This document shows, piece by piece, positions 38,101 through 52,400 of a stretch of 64,000 nt of DNA (positions are counted from its first letter, which is position 1; each line of letters opens with the position of its first letter). The DNA is from Rugalucina vietnamica. Its lineage: Eukaryota; Mollusca; Bivalvia; Lucinida; Lucinidae. The translations under genes were made by a program, and so were the position numbers. Location of the stretch: assembly GCA_964017185.1 (NCBI GenBank), contig OZ024871.1, positions 63,492,866-63,556,865 on the forward strand, given 5' to 3'. The notes below the pieces were generated by a model. That model made no database searches, had not been told where the DNA came from, and saw only the letters and a list, made by a program, of their open reading frames with translations.

Positions 38101-39690
38101 GCGATTGGCCCAAAGTGTGGGCAGATCTGCAGCGAAAAATACGATAAAAAAAAAAATAGAAAAATAAAAAGTTGTTTGGATTTGAACCCTGATCGCTTGG
38201 GCAGCAGTTCAGTTCTGGGGCCAGGTCGGATTAGCCCGCCAGTAACTTTGAGTTACTGATCGTTCCAAGTCGATACTTCTGTGGTGGTTCTTTTTGTTTT
38301 ATGTCTTGGTGTTTAAATTTTTTTTGTGCTGTTGGCGCCTTATGTATGTTTTCATATTTTTAGTTAAGTTAAGGTAACTGAGTGGCCACCTATTGGGAAA
38401 ATAGCTGCTCATTCGGCTTACGATATGTTGGTATAAGTACCTGATTGTTAGTTTGTTTTTTCCCACCTCGGTTTTTGGAGTGGGAATCTTTTTCTGATTG
38501 CGCCTTTTCCTGATATTTGCCTACTTGTACATTTTTAGAACTCTGGTTTCCATGGCAACATATAGCATGGTTGGCAGGATTTATAAAAAGGACCACTACA
38601 CATTGCTACATGCAAAATATGAAAGCTTTTGGCCTTGTGGTTTCGGAGAAGTTGTTTTATGTTTTTACCATGACGCCCCCAGGGCGTGGCCTGTATGGAC
38701 CCCATGGACATGGTTGGCAGAATTTATAAAGAGGGCCTTTATACAAATGCTACGCACAAAATAGGAAAGCTCTGGGCAATGTGATTTATGGGAAGAAGAT
38801 TTTTTTGTATTTTCCCATTGTAAGTCTATGATAGGTAATGATCTCCGGGGTGGGGACCACTTTTTACCATAGGGGCATTGTTGGCAGGATTTATAAAGAG
38901 GACTACTATACATTGCTACACAGAAAATATGAAAGCTCTGAGTCATGTGGTTTTGGAGAATAAGGTTTTTTTTTATGTTTTCCCATTATAAGTCTATGGG
39001 AGCTATATGTTGCCATGGAAACCAGAGTTCCAATCCGACCTGGCCCAGAACCGAATGCAACCTTTCCCTCGCCCCATCACCCCATTGGTTGTCTACTTGC
39101 GGAGATATTTGTATTTGAAAGTGTGAACGAACGCACGGACGACGGTTCGACTACTATACTACATGTATAAGCTCACCTTGTGAGTTGCTCAGATGAGCTA
39201 AAACGCGAACAATACAATGCGATATGATGTAAGAAAAAAAATAAATAAAAAAACTTGACGGGATTCGAACTCGGATCGCTTGGATTGAAGTCCAGATAAC
39301 TTACCACTAATTTCTCATCTCCAAATCAGTGTTTCAATACATCTACTACGTTACAGAATGTACGAATATGTACCGGATTTTATTTCTAGGGCATATAATG
39401 GGGAGTATGATAACAACAACAAAACGGGTAGGATTCGAACTCGGATCGTGTGCACAGAAATTCAGAATCATAACAACACGCTAACGGGACAGCTAATTAC
39501 AGCTAAGGCCTTCGCAATTATTCTTAAAAGAAAATAATGTTTGGTGCCTACCTTGTAAATAATACATGGTCCTCATTATCGATTTGAGATGCAGCTGGTT
39601 TTCCGCAGAACGCGATCGAATTAAAAGTCACAGGAAACCATGAACGGATTAATAATATTATTATCATTAGTCTTGTAAACCTAACATCTC

Positions 39691-39749
<59 letters not shown>

Positions 39750-42700
39750 TGCTTTCCATCATTAGAAATCAATACAAACTGCGAATTTTGTATGGTTGGT
39801 TAGTTTGGAGAAATCCGAAGTCGTGAGAACAATCACATTCAACATTAATTCCCGTTTTGCTTTCAAAAACTGAGTTCTGCGGAGTACAGAAGCAAAACGG
39901 TAACTCGTATTCTGTAAAAGTGTATATTCCGTAGCACAAAGACAAAATGTTGTGAACCTCCATAAATTGACTGTAGCCAGGCCAAGGTATGAAAAATATG
40001 TGGTAAATTTCAGTATCACCAGAGAAAAGGAAAATAATTTTTTAAACCTTTCCCAAGAGCTAAAATGATCCCAACTTTTTTTCCATGTGTATAAATGTTC
40101 CACAAGTTTTAGGAGACAGATTCAATTCTTAAAAAGTTCTATGGGAGACACCATGATCTTGTTGATCCCATCGATCAGTCTAAACTTGTGACTGACCCAT
40201 TGCGGATTGCCAATTAATAATAAGGCTTTCAATTACCGGACATTCGTTTCTTACCAGATATATTCATTTTCTTGGCTTTATAATCAGTCATATGGACATG
40301 GCGGGTGCAATATAATGGGCAGGTGATGCTCGCCCTTCGCGAACACCTGATCACACCTCCTGTTTTGGGGGGTCAATGCCTGTATGACTACATATCTCGT
40401 ATTCGTCAATGTTGTTACGGATTTTTATGAGCTAGGATATATGATTTCGGTACCTTGACCCCTTTACTTCAATTTAAAAACATACCAATATAGTCACGTA
40501 AGTTAATGAATGTTTTATATAGATCTAAATAGATATTATTTTATTTTCAGAGCCAAGCATGCGAAGCAAAAGCTCGAAAACAAGCAGCTGACATTTGCAA
40601 CTGAAACATGTCGAGTGAGCATTGATCCCGCTGGTTTCGAGGTCCGGTTCATCAATGCTGATATAGGTAATGGAAATCTTTACGTCGCATGCAGTTTGAC
40701 AACGACAGAAAAGTGATTACGTTACATGTAATTCAGTTGAGTCAAAGTTTTCAGGAACATTATTTACTGAAAATTGTAGATAAGCCTAAAGGCGGCCGCT
40801 CTGGCCACAAAGCTATCTTATGACATGTTTTAATTAATTTTATTCGCTTTGGGTAACTGGTAACGATTTTTTAAAACTTTCCCGGCGATTTCAAAACCCT
40901 GCTATAAGCCAAGCAATTCGGGAACTTTATTGTAAAGTTTCTGCTTAAAGCCTCGCCCCTGGCGGATTACAGTTATGATGAGCAATAACTGGGGGTTATT
41001 CTGATAAAAATGTGAAAGATGGGCTTGAATTTGAATTTCTGCTTGTATATGTAGATGGAGGTTGGCAAATGAAATATGGACAATAAAATGGTTAAATGTG
41101 ATAAAACTCACCTAAGAATTAAATTGAGTTATTGTGACCCTGTATGTTGTTTCGCAAAGCTGTCATAGAACATGTTTTATCTTATTGCCAAGACTAGACA
41201 TAGAACAGCACTAAGACTATCATATGTAAGGCATGTCACATGTAAAATATACAAATAAAAAGTTCTAACCACCCACTTTTCAAACAAACCACTATTAAGA
41301 ATGATGAGAATTTTAGCCAGAATTTTAGTCTTTCAAGGTTCTCAAGTTGCATAGTGTTCAAAACGAACGAAACTCATTTCACTCAACTGGATTTTTGGGG
41401 TAAAATAAAAATTGTTTGGCTGGTATGCAAAGTAAATATAACGGTTTTATTTACGTAAAGGTATTAAATATAGCGATGTTATTTTTACTGGTATAAAATA
41501 GAGAAAGAAATAATGGCATTTGATGATTGTATAATGAAACCATGCGTTGAAACTTTAAGAATCAGTAAAACATTATTATTCAATGATGAAGAGGAAAAAA
41601 AATCACAAGAAGTTGGTAGGATTTGATCTCGTATCACCAATATTAACAAGTTTTGGAGTTCTTATTATAATTACTGGCACTTTATCCACTAGGCCACAGC
41701 TGAAGATATATGAATATTATACTTTTATCTTATTTAAATAAAATATTCTTTTAAGTTACTTTATATGAATAATCAGATCTATACATGAATATCAGCGCGA
41801 AAAAATGTACCTTCGGTCATTCTGACATAACTAGTAGAAAACAGCAAAAAGCGGGAAAATGATGTAATATACGTTTAGAAATAACACTGTATTTGTAATC
41901 TTTGAACACTGGGCTTCCAAATGAATGGTTTTTGAAACACACTTATTTTCAATATTTGGTGTTAACTGCCCTTGTTTTAGCCCATAATACACATAGTTTT
42001 CCTATACCTATCGTTAAACAGCAGCCATAGCAACCGCATCATAATAAATTACGACAGATTGTCTGTAAGGATGGTATGCTTCTATCTTAACAATAGGTTC
42101 TGACCAGTGTTAAAATAGTTTTAAGCACATGCATCGAGTGTGTAAGCTCTGCTATCATGCAGAAATACATTACGCACATATGATGTCATTTTTCAGGACA
42201 CTGGCGTCTGTAGGGTTCATATAGTTAATTGGTCATAACTCACAAAATAACTGTAATAATCTGGTCAAATAAAGACTTACATTCTCTTCTCTAGAAACAT
42301 CATACATTCAAAATAACTTTGTTTTTTAATACTTAAATGCCCGAAGGTACATTTCTCACGTTGTGGCCCATTTATATTCAGAGTCTGTTTCATCATAAGA
42401 TATATCATAAAATTAAAGTTATGACATCCTTAGGATATGCCGTATCTGTGTACAAAATATTTGCTTAGATGTTCTATAGGACAAAGACATATCATAATCA
42501 TTATTATGCCAACCTACTACATGTATATCACAAAATACATGAAGTCAGTCAGCTCTATTCTTAAGTTTTTTGATATTCTAATAGCGCTCATACATTCGGA
42601 GATAAATATGCAAAGAAAACCAATGGTAATTTATAAAGGTGCTTTTGAATCAAGTCATAACGCAATGCGATACATTTGCAAAAATAAAACAAAATTGTCA

Positions 42701-43449
42701 AAACTTATGTATTATCTAGTATGGTCTTTGTGGTAAGCGCGCACATGGCCAATCAGAACTGTTTTCTTGTAGGTTCAGGTGTCTTCACGCTGCAAGATTT
42801 TCAAAAGGGTGATTTTCTTCTTGAGTACAATGGAGAACTGTTATCATCGAGCGAAGCAAAGAGAAAATTCAAGTCCTACTCCCCAAGTCAGGGAAGTTTT
42901 CAGTTTGATTTTAAATACAGGGAGAAAACGTTATGGTAGGTAATATGCTAATCAAGAAACCACACTGGTCAACCTATACGCTTAATTTGTTTGTTTTACG
43001 CAAGTTTGATGGAACTTAAAATAGGGAAAATGTATATTTGTAATATCAAAAGGACTAAAGAAGTATGTAAAAAGGTGAAAGTAAGCAATGATCAGGAAAT
43101 GACACAATCATAAAGAAATTCCCACTCAAAAGCCCAGGAGGGAAACAACTAATTTGAAAATCAGGTACTTATACAGAGAGAACCTATCGTAAGACGAGTG
43201 AGCAGCTATTTCCCAAAAGGCGGCCACTCAGTTACCCGGACTATGAATACACACACACATAAGGTGAAAACAGCACAAAACATCAGCACCAAAACATAAA
43301 ACCATTCGAGAAAAAATCACCTCGATATTCTAGCCATTGCTTACTTTTACCATTGTTTCCAATACATCAGCGTTTATTCTGGTAAACCGTGGCAAACGTC
43401 GGCAAATCGACGTAAAGATTGACCAGTGTGGTAACTGGAAGTTGTGGAT

Positions 43450-43495
<46 letters not shown>

Positions 43496-46400
43496 ACGAC
43501 GCATCAACCTATGAAACAAGTCTCTTCAGTTTGTTCGGAAGATCAATCATGAAAAAGTTCGGAAAACGTAATCTACTGTAAATTAAGCAATTTAGTTTGT
43601 TATTTATTTTAACGGTAGTTGAAACAACTAGAAAGAAATCTCTAGACGTATATTGTATAGTCCCGAAGGCGTGACTTGGAGATGGCGGCTATCGACTTGC
43701 GGTAGTATAACTACACGGCCAGACAAGACAATTTGGATAATCACATGACCTGCTTTCAATATGAAACAGAGGGATGCCGCCGTCTGTTACAGTTCCTTTT
43801 TTGGAAAGAGATACCGAAGTGAATAGCCAGTTGGTGATATCTACATTGAAGATCGTTTTAGAACTGCTTACTTGTACTTTGCAGCATCGATGCCACAGAA
43901 ACGCAAGGAATGGGAAGAATGGTGAACGACAGTGCAAAGGACGAGCCCCAATGCAATTCAATTATGCACGTCATTGTAGTGGACAAAGTCCCCCACCTAT
44001 GCTTATTTGCAACCCGCAACATTGCTGTTGGAGAAGAACTCCGATATGACTATGGGGAAGGAAAAAAACTTCCCTGGCGACAGAATAAGGTAACTGCTTA
44101 TTCAAACTCCTCGTTGTTGCGTATAGTAATAAGCAAACAAGTAAAATAAATGATCTATAACAACAGCATAATCTATATACAACTTTACAAACAGATTCTT
44201 AGAATAATGACGATAGGTACATGCATTTTCCAAAAATCGTCATGACATAATATGAATCTCCTTGGGCAAGTAAAATTTCTAATAACATCTAGCGTCAAAT
44301 AAATAAAGCTATGTTCGTTATCATTCCAGGTTGTTGCCAAAGAAAATATAAGTGAGTATATATTTTTCAGATCACTTTCAGTAAACTTTATTTTAAACCG
44401 CAAGCATGTGCCTGACATAGAATGTTATATACTCTTGCATACTGTTAAGTTGTGTGTTTATTTTGAACTGATGCTTAACGTCACAGTCAACATCAAAGGT
44501 CATGTTGGGACGTTGCCTCCATTTTATGGGACTTTTACACAAAATGAGGATGTCATGATAGCCAACAAATGCTTAAAATATAACCATCCAACTAAGCTAC
44601 ATCGGCTTATATATATGAATGGTTTGAATTGAACCACCTTTCCTGGGAAAGCTCAAACCAGAGCGGTTTACTATAGATTATCAGATTGTCAGTCAGTAGC
44701 GTATAAGCTTTGCTTGGAGGCACAAGCAGCCCATCAATTTTTAGGCCCCAATGGGGGACCCGCATGAAATTGTGTATTATACATAATGAAGTAACATAAA
44801 CGGAGTGTATGTCGATAGCGAATATTCGGTAAATGTGCTTTTGACAAACGTCCAGCAATAGCAAATTTACCGACGTTTTGCTACAGACACATCTTATCAG
44901 ATACCAACCTAAACATTGTGATGTTCAAGACAAAAGTGAGTCGTTTTTCGGTATTGATAAGGAAAATGTTCTGGTAAAAACATCAGTATCAAAATGTAAA
45001 ACATCAGTATCAAAATGTGTTGAGGAATGGAAACCATTGAAAGGTAATACTTGTTCCCGTAAGATCTTATGTTTGAAAATAAAAGATGAGGCAAATTACA
45101 ATGGTCTTCTGGGACTATTCTATGTTGCCTAGCAACAATATCTGACAAAATAGCACAACTGATTTCAACGAATTATGACAAAAACCCATATATCAAACAA
45201 ATATTTGACACACATAAAGATGAAAATATGCTGACGTCAACAAAAAACGCCCCAGTTAAGTTTGAAATGCCATATTGCCGAGATAAACAATTATAATTAT
45301 ACTAAAGGAATAAAGAAAACGCAACAGACACTATGGGTTATTGTATGCTGGCTTTGTAATGCAAGCCTGTGGTGTATCTGATCTTTTACATGAAAGCACC
45401 ACCTACACGTCAAATTACAGCAGGTAAAGCCACTATATCGGTTATGTATGCTTCATGGTGTGTGCATACCACATAGTTCACCCTGGAAACATGGTCAATT
45501 AAAGTCAAATTTAAATCACAACCAATTTTATTGTTTCAAAAAGCTTAAAGTAATTGAAGATGTTACCAATTACATGTTGGTTGCGTTAAATCATGATTTG
45601 ATCAGTTTTAACGCAACATGGGATGACACTCAAGTATGTAATAACGCCAATCTTTATCACAGACTATCAAGTCGACATAAGATTAGCAAGCAAAATACTT
45701 GGCATCTTGAACTTCGCCGCGACGTTTACGTCACAATTGGCTATATCACGGTTTTTGACGTTTTGACATTAATTTTATTAATAAAATGACGTATTCTCAA
45801 TTCCAGCACATGCCACAAGCAGTCTGCAAGACATTTCTGAAAGAGGTTTTATTAAAACGCCAAAATGCCAAATACATACGTTCTGTTTAAGGAGCAGGTC
45901 TATCAGGCAGCGCTTCTTTTGGTTACACTAAGTCTTATTCCCAATACCAACGCATATGCCATATATGTAGTGGGACAACCATGTATGAACATATGTTGTT
46001 GAAACAGTTTTTTAAATCAAATTTCGTGTTTTATCGTTATTGGCGTCACTGCAGCTACTCTTCTATCGCTATCAAAATGGCAAACAATGTTTTCAAAGAC
46101 TGTAATGGCTTGGCTATTTGACAATGAATAATTCTCTATGTCACTTTCGCTGCGTTATAACGTGAAACGAATGTCCCTACGAATATATTTTGACGTCCAG
46201 GGAAATTAGCGCCAGCGTGCCATTGCTTCTTTCTCGGCTATTCAAATGAAATTATGACAATTGACTAAAATTGCGCACCCGAATATAATGGCATCGCGTG
46301 TGAAATGTTTTATCACAAGAATCGTAAAGCGTTAGAGACGTCGATGTAAAAAACGATTCTGTTGTAGGAGCATCAGCAAAAGCGCTACAATAGTAATAAT

Positions 46401-49400
46401 CGATAGAGGGGTTCTTATATCGAATGGTCCCTAACAATGGTCCCTAACTATGGAATCAACGCGGGTGCAAGAATCCGAGCAGTATCAATTTTTAGCTCAC
46501 CTGAGCCGAAGGCTCACAAGAGAGCTTATAGGATAGTAAGGCATCCGGGGTCCATCGTCCGTCGTCCACAATTTAAATGATGAATATTTCTGAAGCCAAT
46601 TGGCCAATATTGATCAAATTTGATGTGAATCATCAATGGGTTGAGGGATTTTCGAGCAGATTGTTTGAAAATTGTGGTTTCCATGGCAACAGATAGCTCC
46701 CATAGACTTACAATGGGAAAAACTAAAAAAATCTTCTCCAAAACCACAAATCCAAACGCTTTCATATTTTGTGTGTAGCAATGTAATAGTGGTCCTCTTT
46801 ACAATGCCAATCATGCCCCTGGGATCCATACAGGCCACTCCCCGGGGCCGTCATTATCTGTCAAAGGCTTATAATGGGAAATGCATATTTTTTTTTCTCT
46901 GAAACCACAATACCCAAAGCTTCTATATTTAGTATGCAACATTGTTATGTGGAGCTTTACATAAATCGGGTCAATCATAACCCTGGAGTCAAAAACGGCC
47001 CTTCCCCGGGTGGGGGTGGAGGGGTCATTAGCTTCCATAGCCTTACAATGGGGTTTAACATTAAAAAATCTTCTTCTCCGAAACCAAAAGTGATCCTCTT
47101 CATGTATCCTGCCATACGTATCCCTGGGGTCCATACAGGCTATTTCCCGGCTTGTGAATATCGGCTGGGCAATACATAAACCACAAGACCCAAAGCTTGT
47201 ATATAAAGTATGAAGCAATGTTTTGTGTTCTACATAAATCCTGCCAATCATGCCCCTGGGATAAAAAATGGATCCACCCTGGGGTCATCAGCTCCCATAA
47301 CCTTACAATGGGAAAACACACAAAAACCTTTTCCCAGTAACCATGAGTCCTAGAGCTTCTATATTTTGTGTGTAGCAATGTTAAGTAATCCTCTTTATAA
47401 AACCTGACAACCATGTCCCTGTGGTCATTACGGGCCACGCACCAGGGACGCCATTATACTCCATAGGCTAATAATAGGAAACATATGAAAAAATCTTCTC
47501 TGAAACCGCAAAACCCAAAGCTTGTATACTTAGTATGCAGCAATTTTATATGTAGCTTTACTTAGAACCTGCCAATCATGCCCTTGGGGTTCAAAATGGC
47601 ACCACCCCAGGGGAAATTAGCTCCCATATACTTACAATGGGAAAAGTATATAAAAGTCTTCTTCTCAGAAACCATGAGCCCCGGAGCTTTTATATTTTGT
47701 GTATAGCAATATTCAATAATCCTTGTTATAAATCACTCCACTTGTTCTTCTGGGGTCCATACAGGCCACGCCCCAGGGCAGGGGCCATTAGCTCCCCTTC
47801 AAGTAAAGCTGTACAGAGAAGAAGAGCGTTTACAGGACCATAGGTCCTCTGTTTTAGTTTTCTTTTCGTCGGCTGCTTTTCTTGTGAAAAAGTTCCTGTT
47901 ATTTTCAGTATTTCAACTTAACGTACATGTAGGCCAGTAAAGTACAATTTCCTTGAGTTCATAAATCTTTGCATGGTTTACACAAACTTTCACTTCAAAA
48001 GAGTCTGTATCTTGAAGTAATGGTGCAAGTATAGAAATGGTGCACCCACACCGTTTTGAGAAATGTGCGCATCTTAATCAAAGTCAGTTTATGCTATATC
48101 ATGAATGACAACGTGAAGTTAAGAGAAACAAAAAGCAAAGTCCGTCAATACTGTGCATCTCTTGGCCGAGTAATGCAACATTTTTGATTTGCCTTTTTCA
48201 TTGGCGTCAGTATCATTTAAATATCGGACTTAAGGTCAACCCCATATCGTAATGAAGTATTGCTGTTCGTATAAAAACCCTTGTATAAAATTAAACCTTT
48301 CGGTTAAGTGATAGAGGCGTTTATGAGCATGTGGCGGTTTAGAAGAATTAAAATTGACATGGATCCTACGGACGTCGCGTCAGATGTTCAGGCACAATTT
48401 GCGATTTTTTCACTTTCTTGGTCCTAAAATGTCGTCATGTCAACATTTTTTGAAGTAGCGGTATGCAAAATACATAAAAAAGATATTGAAACCAGCCTTT
48501 AGACCATGTTTTATATGTCTTGTGGCCTATTACTGAATACACCGCCAATGAATGATAAAAAGACGCTAAAAACGTCATGCCAGGCGTTACAAAATTAACC
48601 GTTATTTTCGACGAAAACAATCATAAAATCGCGATCTTCAGTAATTGTGCACTGAAACGACACACAATTGCAGTGACTTCATTGATAGAACGCCTGACAA
48701 AAGCTGAAGTCAGAAGACGAAATATTAGAGATACAACTGTATCTAGTTCGAGAGGTTCGAAAATGTCAGGTTTAGTATGAAAAGTTATAGGTAGTGTGTT
48801 GTTTGTATTATAAAAAATACTACAGAGATAGTAAATTACTAATTTTTTGTATGGACGTTTAGTTCAGTAAATGCGCATTCACGCTATATGAAAATAAATT
48901 CGATTCAGAAATTGAAAATAATTAAAACCTAAAATTTTCCGGATCTTAAAAAATGTAACACTGCCGATTTCTTAGATAAAAATCCATACGTCTATTGTTC
49001 CGTATCATAATTTTCATGTCAGAATACATCTTTTAAGGTTTTGGTTTACATGGTGTTTAAGTTCCTAAACCAATCTTTCATGTGATATTAACTAAATGAT
49101 TCTGCGTTCACTATCAACAAAACTGTGTTGATTTTCCGTGATCTTAAAAAAATGTAACATTTTGACGTTTTAGTCGATTTTACGTTACGTTACGTTATGT
49201 TCACAGGGCCAGCTTGCCTGTTTGAACAAGGCATATAGCGAGATGTTTACTCACAGTCTGGCATAAGCATACGTGGTTGGTGTTGCTATTCTTACGCGTA
49301 CTTTAATTCTCGTAGCTGTCGCTACAAATTGCAATTAAAGCGCATGCAAAAAACACACATAAGACCGCACTGTAGCCGCGATACTATGATACCGGCTCCA

Positions 49401-52400
49401 ATCTTTTCTTGTAACGTTATTGTGCACGAACATCTGACGCGACGTCAAGGGGTACAGACAGCCAAATCTCATTAAATTGCGTTGCGTTCAAGCTATGTAA
49501 AATAAATCTATTAAAGGCTGATCGTACTTTGGAATAAAACGATTATTCTTGCATAGATATGTATGCGCATAGCAGTTTGAAGCCGTTTTCAGTTGGTTGA
49601 AAGCCATGTTCAAACAGCAAAAACCCATGTTCAAATCATGAAATTCACGTGCCGTTTAAACTTGGTTTTGTCCGCATTGGTCAATACAAAGTGGCGTCGT
49701 TGTGTTCCGTGAAACAAAACGGCCGATGTTGAAGAAGCTACGCGGTTTTCAGCGAGTTTTACGTTGTTACTGTTATTTTCAAGAGGTTTTAAGTGAATTA
49801 GAGTGAAAATGCAAGAACAGCGACCAACCGTGTTTTGTTCCAGTGTTCAAACATTCGCTGGATCACTCGGAATGGGTTTGAACTCGCGGTCTTCGGCATT
49901 GTTTAAATGCCTTCCTCTGAAAACCAAAATTGATCTCTATATTGACGTTATAATGCTATGTATATCGCGCTTGATTTCATAAATAAAACCCATTTTATCT
50001 GTGTTCTGAGTCGTTTATCTAGCATTCTATTGTGGGTAGGCTACAAAGATTGCCAAGTTTGTAATCGGATCTGGGAAAATCGACAATGCACCATAATTCT
50101 GATGTAACAGCTTTGATTAATAGTGATGATGAAAGAAATTACACAATAATTCGTATTAGACTACACTCATATTCACTTCAGCCTCCAAATAAAGGTACTA
50201 TTTAAATAAAATAAGACGAAAACAGTCGAATTAGTCAGACTCGAACTCAAATATGATCGGTTTTATGAAATAAAAACGTTTCGAATCACTGATCACCGAC
50301 TGCGTAACAAAGACATGACGTAATAATATTTCAAAACATGCATTTAATAATAACCACATTCGCAGTTGCCTTTCGTTGTACTTGCGAAACCCACACATGG
50401 GAAATATTTGCATTAGTCCCTGCGTTACTATGTGAGTCTCGAGAAGGTTTCAGCATTATCAAATCGTGTCATCAATTCGTATATAGGGTGCAATAATAAT
50501 AATGATAATAATAATAATAAAAATAAAAATATCATATCATAGCAGCACTCACAAAAACAATACACATATTCTCTATATTTTAAGACGAAAAGTTTCAATT
50601 GCGCACTTGCAGCCCATTTCCAACTTACACATTTTTGAATTGAAACCAATCCTATTGTAGATGACAAACTGGACGGTCTGCCTCCTCCTATACATGACAA
50701 TGGTAATGGGACATTATCTGGCGACAGAGGAACTTCGGCGGCTCCTATACATGACAATGGTAACTGGGCATTATCTGGAGACAGAGAGACTTCGCCTCCC
50801 GTACATGACAATGGTAATGGGACAGTATCTGGCGACAGAGGGACTTCGGCTCCTATACATGACAATGGTAATGGGACATTATCTGGAGACAGAAAGATTT
50901 CGCCTACTATACATGACAATGGTAATGGGACAGTATCTGGTGACAGAGGGACTTCGCCTCCCATACATGACAATGGTAATGGGACATTATCTGGAGACAG
51001 AGAGACTTCGCCTCCTATACATGACAATGGTAATGGGACAGTATCTGACGACAGAGAGACTTCGGCTCCTATACATGACAATGGTAATGGGACAGTATCT
51101 GGCGACAGAGAGACTTCGGCTCCTAAACATGACAATGGTAATGGGACAGTATCTGGAGACAGAGAGACTTCGCCTACTATACATGACAATGGTAATGGGA
51201 CATTATCTGGAGACAGAGAGACTTCGCCTCCTATACATAACAATGGTAATGGGACATTATCTGGAGACAGAGAGACTTCGCCTCCTATACATGACAATGG
51301 TAATGGGACAGTATCTGGCGACAGAGGGACTTCGGCTCCTATACATGACAATGGTAATGGGACAGTATCTGGTGACAGAGGGACTTCGGCTCCTATACAT
51401 GACAATGGTAATGGGATATTATCTGGAGACAGAGAGACTTCGCCTCCTATACATGACAATGGTAATGGGGCAGTATCTGGCGACAGAGGGACTTCGGCTC
51501 CTAAACATGACAATGGTAATGGGACATTATCTGGAGAAAGAGAGACTTCGCCTACTATACATGGTAATGGTAATGGGACAGTATCTGACGACAGAGAGAC
51601 TTCGCCGCCTATACATTACAATGGTAATGGGACAGTATCTGGAGACATAGAGATTTCGCCTCCTTCTATACACGACAATGGTAATGGGATAATACCTAAA
51701 GACATAGAGATTTCGCCTCCAATATATGACAGTGGTAGTGTGACAGTATCAGGCTATAGAGACAGTTCGCCTCCTTCTATAAACGACACTGGTTATGGGA
51801 TAATATCTGTAGACAGAGAGACTTCGCCTCCAATATATGACAATGGTAATGGGACATTATCTGGAGACAGAGAGACTTCGCCTCCTATACATGACAATGA
51901 CGATAAGACAGTATCTGGCTACAGAGAGACTTCGCTTCCTCCTATACGTGACAATGGTGATGGGATAATATCTGGAGACAGAGAGACTTCACCTCCTCCT
52001 ATACATAACAATGGTAAATTGACAGTATCTAGAGACAGAGAGACTTCGCCTCCTTTACATGCCAATAGTAGTGGGACAGCATATGGAGTAAGAGGGACTT
52101 CGCCTCCTCCTATACATGACAATGGAAACGGGACAGTATCTGGAGACAGAGAGACCTTATCACGAGGTAATGCTTGATTTCATACAGAAATTTTATAAAA
52201 CGTTTGGTGTTGTATCAAAGAATATAATTACAGTCAATCTAGTATTATTCTGCAATATTAGAAGATCACTGATTCATTGAATCTGTAGCAAAACAAAAAA
52301 GGAATGCCCCCTTTATGATGACCTGCGTAGAACGCTGTTTCAAAAGGCCAATTCTTGTTACTCACACGTTGGCCCTCTTAATTTTACAGATAAATATATA

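Noticed and set aside
44092..44149. Stop after exon 4 as the natural end of a short SET protein
   Set aside because: The run to 44149 is simple read-through of a good donor (ATAAG|GTAACT). An intron-retained short isoform remains possible but has no direct support.
45448..45789. 113-codon plus-strand ORF between exons 5 and 6
   Set aside because: No phase-compatible splice signals at its ends, AT-rich composition and no recognisable similarity. Read as intron.
46811..47438. Minus-strand ORFs of 112 and 146 codons
   Set aside because: They lie wholly inside the AGCTCACC-family element and follow its ~200-bp internal repeats.
50428..51513. 361-codon minus-strand ORF (repeats like PLPLSCIGGEVSLSPD) and a 329-codon plus-strand ORF at 50661-51650
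   Set aside because: The 54-bp unit is a multiple of three and happens to be open in several frames. Only the PPIHDNGNG frame continues through all 27 units to a splice donor and joins flanking exons in phase.
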